In this document: positions 1 through 7,058 of the stretch, piece after piece | How positions within the stretch are numbered: the stretch's first letter is position 1 | Layout of the letters: every line of letters begins with the position of its first letter | Source of the DNA: CAWGYT01 sp963826795 | GTDB taxonomy: Bacteria > Planctomycetota > Planctomycetia > Pirellulales > Pirellulaceae | Reading direction: 5' to 3' | DNA: 64,000 bases | Assembly (NCBI GenBank): GCA_963826795.1 | Contig: CAWGYT010000010.1 | Coordinates: 496,001-560,000 of the forward strand | The notes under the pieces: model-generated | What the model saw: only the letters and a program-made list of their open reading frames with translations | Database searches by the model: none | Told to the model about the DNA's origin: nothing | Translations under genes and position numbers: made by a program

Positions 1-193
1 ATTTCGCGAAATCGTATTCCCGCGAATCTTCCGGCTGCGCTTACGATCATGATACATGCCTGCCCGTCGCGATTGACGGGCGCAGTCCTTCGTCAGCCAA
101 CCGCTTCTGCCAGAACTCGAAGTCAGCCGATCCACGCAACGACACCTCACGCACACCGTCCAATTGTGCTGTCCATCGCTCTGCTGTGGTCAT
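1..193 (-). CDS. Unrecognised cassette protein, partial and frameshifted
   Basis: The gene reads leftward from an ATG at 193 and runs off the window. The first 39 codons give a plausible N-terminus containing LDGVREVSLRGSADFEFW. The frame then ends at a stop at 47-49. A shift of one base near 88 restores a credible continuation (VNRDGQACIMIVSAAGRF and on to position 1), so a single-base indel probably splits one protein. I do not recognise the family with confidence. Its start lies 39 bases beyond the right core of the attC-like site at 232-322, which is where the gene of the next integron cassette would begin. Confidence 0.45.
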
Positions 194-231
194 CGCTGTG
201 ACGCCTATGTCTTGCTGTGCCAATTCGTGTC

Positions 232-322
232 GGCGAACGACAAAGGTAACCGGGCGGCGGCCTGAAACCTTCGATTTGTGAAAACACGCGACCCGCCGCT
301 CCGGTTGACCGCCTTGTTCGGC
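232..322 (-). other. attC-like integron recombination site A
   Basis: On the minus strand this 91-bp site begins with core GCCGAAC (322-316) and ends with core GTTCGCC (238-232). Inside are two arms, 245-260 (GGTAACCGGGCGGCGG) and 293-310. They pair completely except for two unpaired bases on one strand, the extrahelical-base pattern that integron integrases use to recognise attC. The site at 2223-2311 shares its order of motifs, spacing and arm sequence. No integrase gene is visible in the window, so this looks like a cassette cluster lacking its integrase or the interior of a longer array. Confidence 0.7.
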
Positions 323-537
323 GTAATTGCCCAAGGTCGTCCTGCGCGGTCTCTCGTTTGTTCTTGCTGAGCTTTTGCGGCGGCATCATCGCTCCTAGCC
401 TGGCGAAAAATGAATTAATGGACTATTCGACTGCGAAGTTTGGGGTTCACGTTCTTGGCACTGGTTCTTAGTTTGTCGCTTGTCGGACTCGACGAAGGAG
501 GCTCGTCGGGAGCCCGAGCACCGTCTACGGCTCTTCG

Positions 538-1440
538 CTATTTGTTTTCGTCACGCCACTTGCGAAACGCCTCCGCTGCCGTCAGGGCTCTGTCGGCGTC
601 AGCCGCTGGATGCAGCAGCTTACGAAACGCATCCTCCGGCTGTTCGGAGTAGCCACTGGGAATTTTCTGAGCAAGCAACGACGGATCGATTCTCGGGTCC
701 CACCTGATCTCCTTGAGCGTCATGACCGGTGTCTCGCCCAAGCGGAGTTCGACCTTCACAGGCAACATCGTGGCGGAGTCCACGCACACTCGCATCTCTC
801 CCTTGTCACTCTTCGTTCCGAAGAGATCGATGCCGCGCACTCGAAACACATCGGTCTCCTTGCCGTCGACAACTTCCTTACCCAGGCGTTCGGCACCATC
901 CGCCTTAACGTGGCGCAGTTGCGTGATCGGATTCGTGGCGAACTCCGTTGCCAGTCGCTCATCCAACGTGAAGCGGCAAGCGGTCTTGTTCGCGTCATCG
1001 AGATAGAGGCCCTTCTTCGTCTCTCTGTCGGCGATCATCACGATGCCAACCGGATGCTGAACGCGGAGCTTTTCACCATGAAACACGCATTTTTTCTGCT
1101 TTCCAGCAGCGTCCCCCCGACCGGGTCCGATCACAAACTCAACGGAATTAGCCTCCTTCACCTTGTCGAGTACCTGCGCCAGCGCGACTCGCGCCCCGCC
1201 TTGGGTCATGAGAACCGTCGCGCCGGCCAATGCCAGCAAAATCGTGGCGGCGATGCTGCCGAGCCGCACCGCCAGGCTCCCCATTGTCCGACGACGCATG
1301 ACCGGCACCGACCTGTTCCTCAGTGCACCCACGGTCGAGGCCACCAGGTCCGGCGGCATGTCCACGCCTCGCGCTTCACGCAAGAGTTGTGTCGCTTCAT
1401 CGAGGAGTCCACTTCCCATCGACCCGTTGTATTGGCTCAC
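538..1440 (-). CDS. Membrane-anchored regulator of an ECF sigma factor, LolA-like outer domain
   Basis: This 300-residue protein overlaps the end of the ECF sigma gene by four bases (ATGA at 1437-1440), so the two are translationally coupled. The N-terminal 55 residues are soluble. A single hydrophobic segment follows at about residues 58-78 (SIAATILLALAGATVLM), and then an outer domain of about 210 residues. The outer part, with its VLDKVKEANSVEF start and alternating strands, resembles the LolA/LolB-like fold of planctomycete sigma-linked proteins; that assignment is by pattern only. No zinc-binding anti-sigma motif (HxxxCxxC) is visible. A role as anti-sigma or envelope stress sensor is inferred from position and topology. 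Confidence 0.7.
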   Translation of the reverse strand: MSQYNGSMGSGLLDEATQLLREARGVDMPPDLVASTVGALRNRSVPVMRRRTMGSLAVRLGSIAATILLALAGATVLMTQGGARVALAQVLDKVKEANSVEFVIGPGRGDAAGKQKKCVFHGEKLRVQHPVGIVMIADRETKKGLYLDDANKTACRFTLDERLATEFATNPITQLRHVKADGAERLGKEVVDGKETDVFRVRGIDLFGTKSDKGEMRVCVDSATMLPVKVELRLGETPVMTLKEIRWDPRIDPSLLAQKIPSGYSEQPEDAFRKLLHPAADADRALTAAEAFRKWRDENK

Positions 1441-1967
1441 TGTGAGTTCTCCGTTTCATTCGAGCTTGGATTCGGGACACAATCTGTGAGCCTTGATCGC
1501 AATTGCGACCTGGCTCGATTGAGCAGCACGCCGACGTGGTTCACCGACAGATCCATGTGCAATCCGATATCCCGGTAGGACATCCCCTCCAGGCAGGCCA
1601 AACAGAACACTTCGGCTTCGCGGGGAGCGATCTCGGCCAAGGCGATCCTCAGGCGATCCTCCAGTTCCGTCGCCTCCGCGTCGCACGCCGGATCGCTCGC
1701 TCTCCGGTCGATCACGCCCTCGGTTGGAAACTCGCAATGCCGCATGCGGTTGCGTGCGAGTTCGCGACGCCATTCCAACGCCCGGGCAGTCGCCAAATGT
1801 CGGAGTAATCCCGGCCAATGACGAATCGGCTGTTTCTGGGACAGTTCCCATGCCGAGATAAACGTCCGTTGAAAGCAGTCCGCCGCGTCGGCCTGTTCAG
1901 GGACCAGTCGCGTAACAGTCCGCCACACGATCGAGCTGTATTGTTTGACAATCTGATCCCATTCCAT
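1437..1967 (-). CDS. ECF-type RNA polymerase sigma factor
   Basis: The 176-residue protein has the two-domain layout of extracytoplasmic-function sigma factors. Region 2 lies at about residues 5-75 (YSSIVWRTVTRLV, then DCFQRTFISAWE). Region 4 lies at about 105-160, with the helix-turn-helix ending in SYRDIGLHMDLSVNHVGV and NRARSQLRSRL. It would direct RNA polymerase to a small stress regulon, with the overlapping downstream membrane protein as likely partner. The start at 1967 is the first ATG that keeps region 2 complete. Unusually, the pair lies between two attC-like sites in cassette orientation, preceded by about 250 bp that may hold its own promoter. Confidence 0.88.
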   Translation of the reverse strand: MEWDQIVKQYSSIVWRTVTRLVPEQADAADCFQRTFISAWELSQKQPIRHWPGLLRHLATARALEWRRELARNRMRHCEFPTEGVIDRRASDPACDAEATELEDRLRIALAEIAPREAEVFCLACLEGMSYRDIGLHMDLSVNHVGVLLNRARSQLRSRLTDCVPNPSSNETENSQ

Positions 1968-2222
1968 CGTCGCGGTTTCCCTTCATCGGCTGCTCTCCGA
2001 AAGAATAGTCGATGGCCACAAGGCTTTTCTTACAGTGTGCGATTGGAAATGGCAGGAATCATGCCGTCGCGAGCGAAGTCCTCGGTACTGGCGTGTCAAA
2101 CTCGGGGTGGCGAGAGGGACAGCTGCGAACTGCGCGGCCCGAGAGACTCGCGTTGTATGGCCGCGGATTGGATTCGATGCTGCGATGAGGAGCGGAGAGT
2201 CCGATTCGCCAATGACTGTCTC

Positions 2223-2311
2223 GCCGAACGGCAGCGGTAACCCGGCGGCGGCCAAGAACCCCTGATTTCAAAACTCGCCCGATCCGCCGCACGTTCACCG
2301 CTCTGTTACGT
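2223..2311 (-). other. attC-like integron recombination site B
   Basis: On the minus strand this 89-bp site starts with core ACGTAAC (2311-2305) and ends with core GTTCGGC (2229-2223). The arms 2236-2251 (GGTAACCCGGCGGCGG) and 2284-2299 pair with an unpaired base after GGT, the same place as in site A. The stop codon of the DUF2442 gene (TAA at 2306-2308) lies inside the left core, a typical arrangement in integron cassettes. The middle part also aligns with site A, including the shared GATTT and AAAAC blocks. Confidence 0.72.
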
Positions 2312-2551
2312 GCTCGCGGGAGTTGAAACGAGGGATCGCAAGTACTCGGGTGCAAAATCGGCACCATTGGGCCACGCAAGCGTATGTCCAACGATGGAAA
2401 ACGACTTGAAATACTCGACATCTCGAAGCGGCACGAAGATCGGTCCGTCGAGCGAATCCTTCAGGTCTACGTCAGCAGTTGTTCCATCGCTGAATGAAAG
2501 CCGGACACGGTACGCTTCGACGTGCCGAGCGTCAGTCACATGCATGAACAT
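2306..2551 (-). CDS. DUF2442 family protein
   Basis: This small protein of 81 residues carries the DUF2442 pattern: RVRLSFSDGTTADVDLKDSL near the start, followed by PLRDVEYFKSFSIVG and the TLAWPNGADFAPEYL ending. It starts three bases after the stop of the DUF4160 gene, so the two form one transcription unit. DUF4160 and DUF2442 genes are very often adjacent in bacteria and have been regarded as a possible toxin-antitoxin pair. The biochemical role is not shown by the sequence. Its stop codon falls inside an attC-like core, which marks it as the last gene of an integron cassette. Confidence 0.8.
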   Translation of the reverse strand: MFMHVTDARHVEAYRVRLSFSDGTTADVDLKDSLDGPIFVPLRDVEYFKSFSIVGHTLAWPNGADFAPEYLRSLVSTPAST

Positions 2552-2554
2552 CCG

Positions 2555-2812
2555 TTACTCCAGCGGTTCTATACGGTTTAGGGGTTGTTCTTGCCGAGCG
2601 AGGTCCCAGTTGTGGGCTAGTTCATCCCGATGGAGATTATACCAATCGAGTACGGCCGACAACGCGCGACTCGGAAACCTCCCCTCGACAATGCCGCTAT
2701 CGATCTCGACGGTAACCTCATGCTCCCCGTATTCCGCGTGGAAATGCGGAGGAAGATGGTCACGGTAGTACATCCGGATAACGATTCCGAGGAAGCGGCT
2801 AATTTCAGGCAT
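2555..2812 (-). CDS. DUF4160 family protein
   Basis: The 85-residue protein shows the DUF4160 hallmarks: MPEISRFLGIVIRMYYRDHLPPHFHAEYGEHE is split here as IVIRMYYRDH and LPPHFHAEYGEHE, followed by RALSAVLDWYNLHRDEL and a short Asp/Gln-rich helix. The histidine cluster HFHAEYGEHE is the most conserved part of the family. It is the first gene of a two-gene cassette with the DUF2442 partner. A toxin-antitoxin function has been suggested for such pairs but is unproven here. The cassette's upstream end was probably cut by the transposase unit that begins at about 2870. Confidence 0.8.
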   Translation of the reverse strand: MPEISRFLGIVIRMYYRDHLPPHFHAEYGEHEVTVEIDSGIVEGRFPSRALSAVLDWYNLHRDELAHNWDLARQEQPLNRIEPLE

Positions 2813-2963
2813 GATACTCTTTGCGGGCGACAGCTAAGGTCGAGTTTCGCAGTTTTTGCTCAGCGGTTGACAGGTACTGCTAGCTTATTGACCAACAAAA
2901 GGAGCCTCTTTCACGATGGCTTGGAGAGACGAACTTCAAGTCCCATCGAACAGGAGGCTCACC

Positions 2964-4004
2964 ATGAACCTTGTTACCTCGTTTGTGGTTGTATTGCAAG
3001 AACTGGCGGTTGTCTTGACGTCGCCGAGCTTCGACAATTCTCTGACGATCGCGACGGGCTGGGTCTTCGCGCCGCGGCGGACGGTGACCAACATGCTCTT
3101 GGCCGCTGGGGTTGCGGGCGAGCGTCACCATGCGGCATTTCATCGTTTCTTTGCCGAGGCGCATTGGTCTCTCGATGGCTTGGGGTTGGCGGTATTTCGC
3201 GTCTTGGAACCTTGGCTCGACGAGACCGTGATGTTGGCGGTGGACGATACGTTGGCAGGGAAACGAGGGCTGAAGATCTTCGGCGTGGGAATGCATCATG
3301 ATCCGCTGTTGTCGAGCCGCGGAAAGGCGATCACCAACTGGGGCCATAGTTGGGCCGTCTTGGGAGTGCTGATGCGGTTTCCGCTGTGGCCCGAACGGAT
3401 CTTTTGCTTGCCGATCCTGTTTCGTCTGTACTTGAACAAAGAGAAGGCCGCCAAGTCTCAGCGTCGCTACCGGACGCGTCCGGAATTGGCCGTGCAGATG
3501 TTGCACGTACTGTGTTCGTGCCGGAAAACGCTTCGTTTTCATCTCGTGGCCGACTCGGCTTACGGAGGGCAAAGCGTGCTTTGCGAGTTGCCTTCCAACT
3601 GTGATTTGACCAGTCGATTGTTGATGAATGCTCGCTTGTACGACGCACCGCCATGGCGAAGGCCAGGGACTCACGGTCGGCCTCGCAAACGCGGACCGCA
3701 ATTGCCCACCCCGGAGCAGATGCTCGAGGGAAGAGCAAAACGAGAGTCTTTGACGATCTATGGTCGGCGAGACAAAGTGCGCTTGCTCGACACCGTGGCC
3801 AGAGTCTACGCCGCTCCGCAAACGCCTTTGCGAGTCGTCGCTGTCGAACCGCTGACGGGCGGACGCAAGAAGCAAGCCTTCTACTCGACCCGATTCGAGG
3901 CCGCAGCCATCGAGGTTCTGACGTGGTACGCCAGGCGGTGGTCCATCGAGATCATCCAAGCGGAATGCGTATCAAGAACGAGCTTGTATCAGCTCGCCGC
4001 ATGA
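2964..4004 (+). pseudogene. DDE transposase (IS701/DDE_5-like), 3' end lost
   Basis: Translation most likely starts at ATG 2964, eight bases downstream of a perfect AGGAGG. The protein MNLVTSFVVVLQELAVVLT continues with the first catalytic region (MLAVDDTLAGKRGLKIFG) and a second aspartate in HLVADSAYGGQ. Near the end the conserved RRWSIEI, which holds the expected glutamate, is followed after about 3957 by unrelated residues and a stop at 4002-4004. A transposase of this type would normally run on for several dozen residues. The break coincides with the left side of the serine-recombinase unit, so insertion of that unit probably truncated the gene. Confidence 0.75.
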
Positions 4005-4190
4005 AATTACATTGTCTGTGGCTGCTTTGAGGCAATTGGTAGCATTTTGTCGCGACCATCAAGCAGCTGAGCATTTATTCCCAGGCAGGCAGCTTGCAAG
4101 GAGGCTCCTCATGCCCAACGTGCCCCCCCGCGTCAAGAGAATCAGCAACCGCCCCTGACCCCAAGACCGACGTCCTTGTCGCTCAGCCAG

Positions 4191-4313
4191 ATGTGGGCGA
4201 ACCTCGACGAGACGACTCGGCGACACCTTCGCGGGCGACTAGGACTGCTGGTCAGTCGAGCCATGACACCGCGACTTCCCGACGACGAAAAGCGGGAGGT
4301 CGATCATGAGTAA
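4191..4313 (+). CDS. Short ORF coupled to the serine recombinase
   Basis: An ATG at 4191 gives 40 codons (MWANLDETTRRHLRGRLGLL to KREVDHE). The frame is open further upstream to a stop near 4067, so the real start may be an alternative codon. Its stop codon TAA (4311-4313) overlaps the recombinase start in the string ATGAGTAA. Such tight coupling suggests a small partner protein made with the recombinase. I recognise no domain. The basic, leucine-rich helix might bind DNA, but that is a guess. Confidence 0.4.
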   Translation: MWANLDETTRRHLRGRLGLLVSRAMTPRLPDDEKREVDHE

Positions 4314-6522
4314 CTCCGTACAAACAACGCGTCCGGCCGACACTCTTCAGCGGCGTTCGCCAGCGAGCGACAAGATACTTGATCATCACTTGGATCGATT
4401 GGCGATGGTTTACGTTCGTCAATCGACGCAACACCAGGTACTCGAACATCGTGAGTCCACCGCGAGGCAATATGCGCTGACCGAGCGAGCCGAAGAATTT
4501 GGTTGGTCCGCCGGTCGCGTCGAAGTCATTGATGACGACCAGGGCATCAGCGGCAGTTCGATCGTTGGGCGTGAAGGCTTTCAAAGGTTATTGGCGGAGA
4601 TCAGTGCCGACCGTGTGGGGATAGTGCTGGGGCTGGAGATGAGTCGTTTGGCTCGATCGTGCAAGGACTGGCACACGTTGTTGGAGTTGTGTGCCATCTA
4701 TCGCGTCTTGTTGGCCGACGCCGATGGACTGTATGACCCGGCCAATCACAACGATCGGTTATTGCTGGGACTCAAGGGAACGATGAGTGAAGCGGAACTT
4801 CACATCCTCAAGACACGGATGCATCAAGGCATGTGGAACAAGGCCGAGCGAGGTGAAGTGCTGAACCATCCGCCGATTGGTTATCTCCGCAGCGCGAAGG
4901 CACGCGACGGCGCGGGCGATTATGTGATCGATCCTGACGCGCAGGTGCAGGAAGTGGTGCGGCTAGTGTTCGAGCAGTTCGAGCGTTTGGGCAGCATCAA
5001 CGCGCTGCTACGCTGGATGGTCAGCCACGATATCAAGATGCCGGTGCGTCCTCACTTCGGCAGTGAGCGGGGTGAACTTACGTGGCGACGCCCCAATCGC
5101 GTGACACTCAATAACATGCTGCATCATCCGATTTACGCGGGCGGCTATCGTTGGGGACATCGCGAAGTTGACGCGCGAAAGAAAGTTGCCGGACGCCCGA
5201 CGACCGGAGGAACGCTGAAGTCGCACGAGGACTGCCGCGTGTTGATTCGCGATCGCTTCGATGCTTACATCGACTGGGAGGCATTCGAGCGAATCCAGCA
5301 CAAACTGCGGGAAAACAGCCATTTAGGAACGACAATGTCCGCGCCACGACATGGGCCGAGCGTGTTGGCTGGGTTGGTCGTGTGTGGTCGCTGCGTCCAT
5401 CGGATGCTGGTTCAATATGCTAACATTCGCAAAGAGAATCCAAGCGGTTCGCTGCGTTACAGTTGCCAGCGTGAGGCGATCGACTACGGCGGTGATCGGT
5501 GCCAAAGTCTGTCGGGCGAGTCGCTCGAAGCGTTCGTGATCGCGCGTCTATTGCAAGTCGTCGAGCCCGCGTCGTTAGAAGTTTCACTTGCCGCCGTCGA
5601 AGACATTCAGCGCGAACGCGAGCGACTGCACACGCATTGGCAACAACGACTTTCGCGCTGCCGTCACGAAGTCGAAGTGGCTCGCAGGTCCTACGCTGCG
5701 GTTGATCCCGAGTACCGAATGGTTGCCAAAGAACTTGAACGCCGTTGGGAGGAAGCGTTGCGCGAGCAAGAACAACTGGTGATCGAGCACGAGCGTTTTC
5801 AGAACTCGACACCCGCAAAACTGAGCGACAAGGAACATCAAGAGATCAAACAATTGTCGCAGCACTTACCACAGTTGTGGCATGCCGAAACGACCACTTC
5901 CGAAGACCGCTGCGCGATCGCTCGGATGCTGATCGATGAAGTCGTCGTCACCATCGAAGGCAACAGCGAACGAGTCGATGTCGACATTCACTGGAAGGGC
6001 GGCTTTGGCAGTCACCACGCGATGCGGCGCCCAGTGCAGACGTATGAGCAACTGTCGTACTATGACGAACTGTTATCGCGAATCAGTGCGTTGCTTGATG
6101 AAGGGAAGTCCCTCGGCGTGGTCGCCAAGTGCCTAAACGCCGAAGATTATCAACCACCGAAACGGTCGTCGCAATTCAGCGCGGGAATGCTAACTCGCTT
6201 CTTGCGTGATCGCGGCATTCGCACCGGACCGTTACCTAAGAGCGTCACCGAAGAGAACCATCTTCGGACCGATGAATGGTGGCTCGGCGAATTAGCCACC
6301 GAACTCTCGATGCCGATCGCGACACTCCATCGTTGGCGCCGCGTCGGTTGGGTCACTTCTCATAAAGTAGCCGCAACCGGACGCTGGTCGATCTACGCCG
6401 ATACGGAAGAGCTCTCTCGGCTAAACCAACTCCGCGAGCAGGCTCGCGGCTGGCCCAACCCGTATCCTCTGAACCTGATCACACCCAAACCCAACCCGAA
6501 TCAATTGAACGCTAGCGAGTAG
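4306..6522 (+). CDS. Large serine recombinase
   Basis: The 738-residue protein has the full plan of a large serine recombinase. The resolvase catalytic domain (about residues 30-185) holds the nucleophile in VYVRQSTQHQ (Ser40) and the partner motif GLEMSRLARS. A recombinase domain follows (about 200-300, PPIGYLRSAKA to HHPIYAGGYRWG). A zinc ribbon at about 365-410 has its cysteines in VVCGRC, YSCQR and DRCQS. A long coiled coil (about 430-520) precedes a C-terminal region with a helix-turn-helix-like WWLGELATELSMPIATLHRW. Such enzymes integrate or excise mobile units at specific sites. It follows a truncated transposase gene, and no cargo gene is evident on either side. Confidence 0.88.
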   Translation: MSNSVQTTRPADTLQRRSPASDKILDHHLDRLAMVYVRQSTQHQVLEHRESTARQYALTERAEEFGWSAGRVEVIDDDQGISGSSIVGREGFQRLLAEISADRVGIVLGLEMSRLARSCKDWHTLLELCAIYRVLLADADGLYDPANHNDRLLLGLKGTMSEAELHILKTRMHQGMWNKAERGEVLNHPPIGYLRSAKARDGAGDYVIDPDAQVQEVVRLVFEQFERLGSINALLRWMVSHDIKMPVRPHFGSERGELTWRRPNRVTLNNMLHHPIYAGGYRWGHREVDARKKVAGRPTTGGTLKSHEDCRVLIRDRFDAYIDWEAFERIQHKLRENSHLGTTMSAPRHGPSVLAGLVVCGRCVHRMLVQYANIRKENPSGSLRYSCQREAIDYGGDRCQSLSGESLEAFVIARLLQVVEPASLEVSLAAVEDIQRERERLHTHWQQRLSRCRHEVEVARRSYAAVDPEYRMVAKELERRWEEALREQEQLVIEHERFQNSTPAKLSDKEHQEIKQLSQHLPQLWHAETTTSEDRCAIARMLIDEVVVTIEGNSERVDVDIHWKGGFGSHHAMRRPVQTYEQLSYYDELLSRISALLDEGKSLGVVAKCLNAEDYQPPKRSSQFSAGMLTRFLRDRGIRTGPLPKSVTEENHLRTDEWWLGELATELSMPIATLHRWRRVGWVTSHKVAATGRWSIYADTEELSRLNQLREQARGWPNPYPLNLITPKPNPNQLNASE

Positions 6523-6565
6523 CGATAGCATTTGCCGATAACGTGACAACCCGACTTCTATGGAG

Positions 6566-6605
6566 CTCTCTTTCCGCAGTTCCAAGAATCAATATCCCGG
6601 AATTT
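6566..6605 (+). repeat. 40-bp inverted repeat, left copy
   Basis: The segment CTCTCTTTCCGCAGTTCCAA and its continuation to 6605 match the reverse complement of 10675-10714 with a single mismatch (6586 G against A). The two copies bracket a 4.1-kb block that holds two transposase genes. They could be ends of a composite element or two remnants of one older element. Confidence 0.75.
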
Positions 6606-6933
6606 CCGTAGCAGCCTGAGGCCGGGTCTTGGTGCTTGATGTCGCTGCAGAAAATCCTGCACGGCATGTGGGCGTTTGATTTGTCGCCGTTTTGTCCTCG
6701 AACGGATGATTGTTCGCTGGCTTCGTTGCCTGAAGAAACTCAGAGCACCGTACGCCAAGAGCAGTAGCTCCAGTTCCAAGTTGGCGGCGCTCCTGGCGCT
6801 CCGTCGGGCTACGGATTTCAACGGTGTGATGCTTCGCGGTGTGCCCCAGTAGCTGGCTCGCATTCTGCGCAGCGGGGGTCGGTGCAAGGGGAGGTCTGGC
6901 GACAAAATCGTTTTGAAAAAACTTAGGCAAAGT

Positions 6934-6976
6934 GCCCTCGACGTAAGTTGAGAAATTCTCGACTTACGTCGAGGGC
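6934..6976. repeat. 43-nt palindrome upstream of a transposase
   Basis: Arms 6934-6954 (GCCCTCGACGTAAGTTGAGAA) and 6956-6976 pair around a single A with one mismatch in 21 positions. It lies 82 bases before the transposase start. It may be a terminal repeat meeting its inverse, or a hairpin that blocks readthrough transcription into the transposase gene. No U-tract follows on either strand, so it is not a standard terminator. Confidence 0.7.
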
Positions 6977-7058
6977 GTTCGTCGTAAGTGGCGCAGCGGA
7001 TTTGTTTTGTGCCGAGATGCGCTTCTCGCTCGACGGCCAATCCGATATATCGGTGGCC

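Larger units (their letters stand above)
6523..7058 (+). other. Intergenic mobile-element debris
   Basis: I find no convincing gene in this stretch between the recombinase and the next transposase. Short frames exist on both strands but none shows a family motif. It contains one arm of a 40-bp inverted repeat (6566-6605) and a 43-nt palindrome (6934-6976), both annotated separately. Confidence 0.5.

Noticed and set aside
147..389. An 80-codon minus-strand frame with a good AGGAG site before ATG 389
   Set aside because: Most of it reads through the attC-like site at 232-322 and then antisense or overlapping sequence of the next cassette gene. Only the first 22 codons lie outside. It might be a tiny cassette ORF but cannot be supported.
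2880..3959. Long open frame of 359 codons on the minus strand
   Set aside because: It is an antisense reading of the transposase gene on the plus strand, with no family motif and skewed Arg/Gln/His content.
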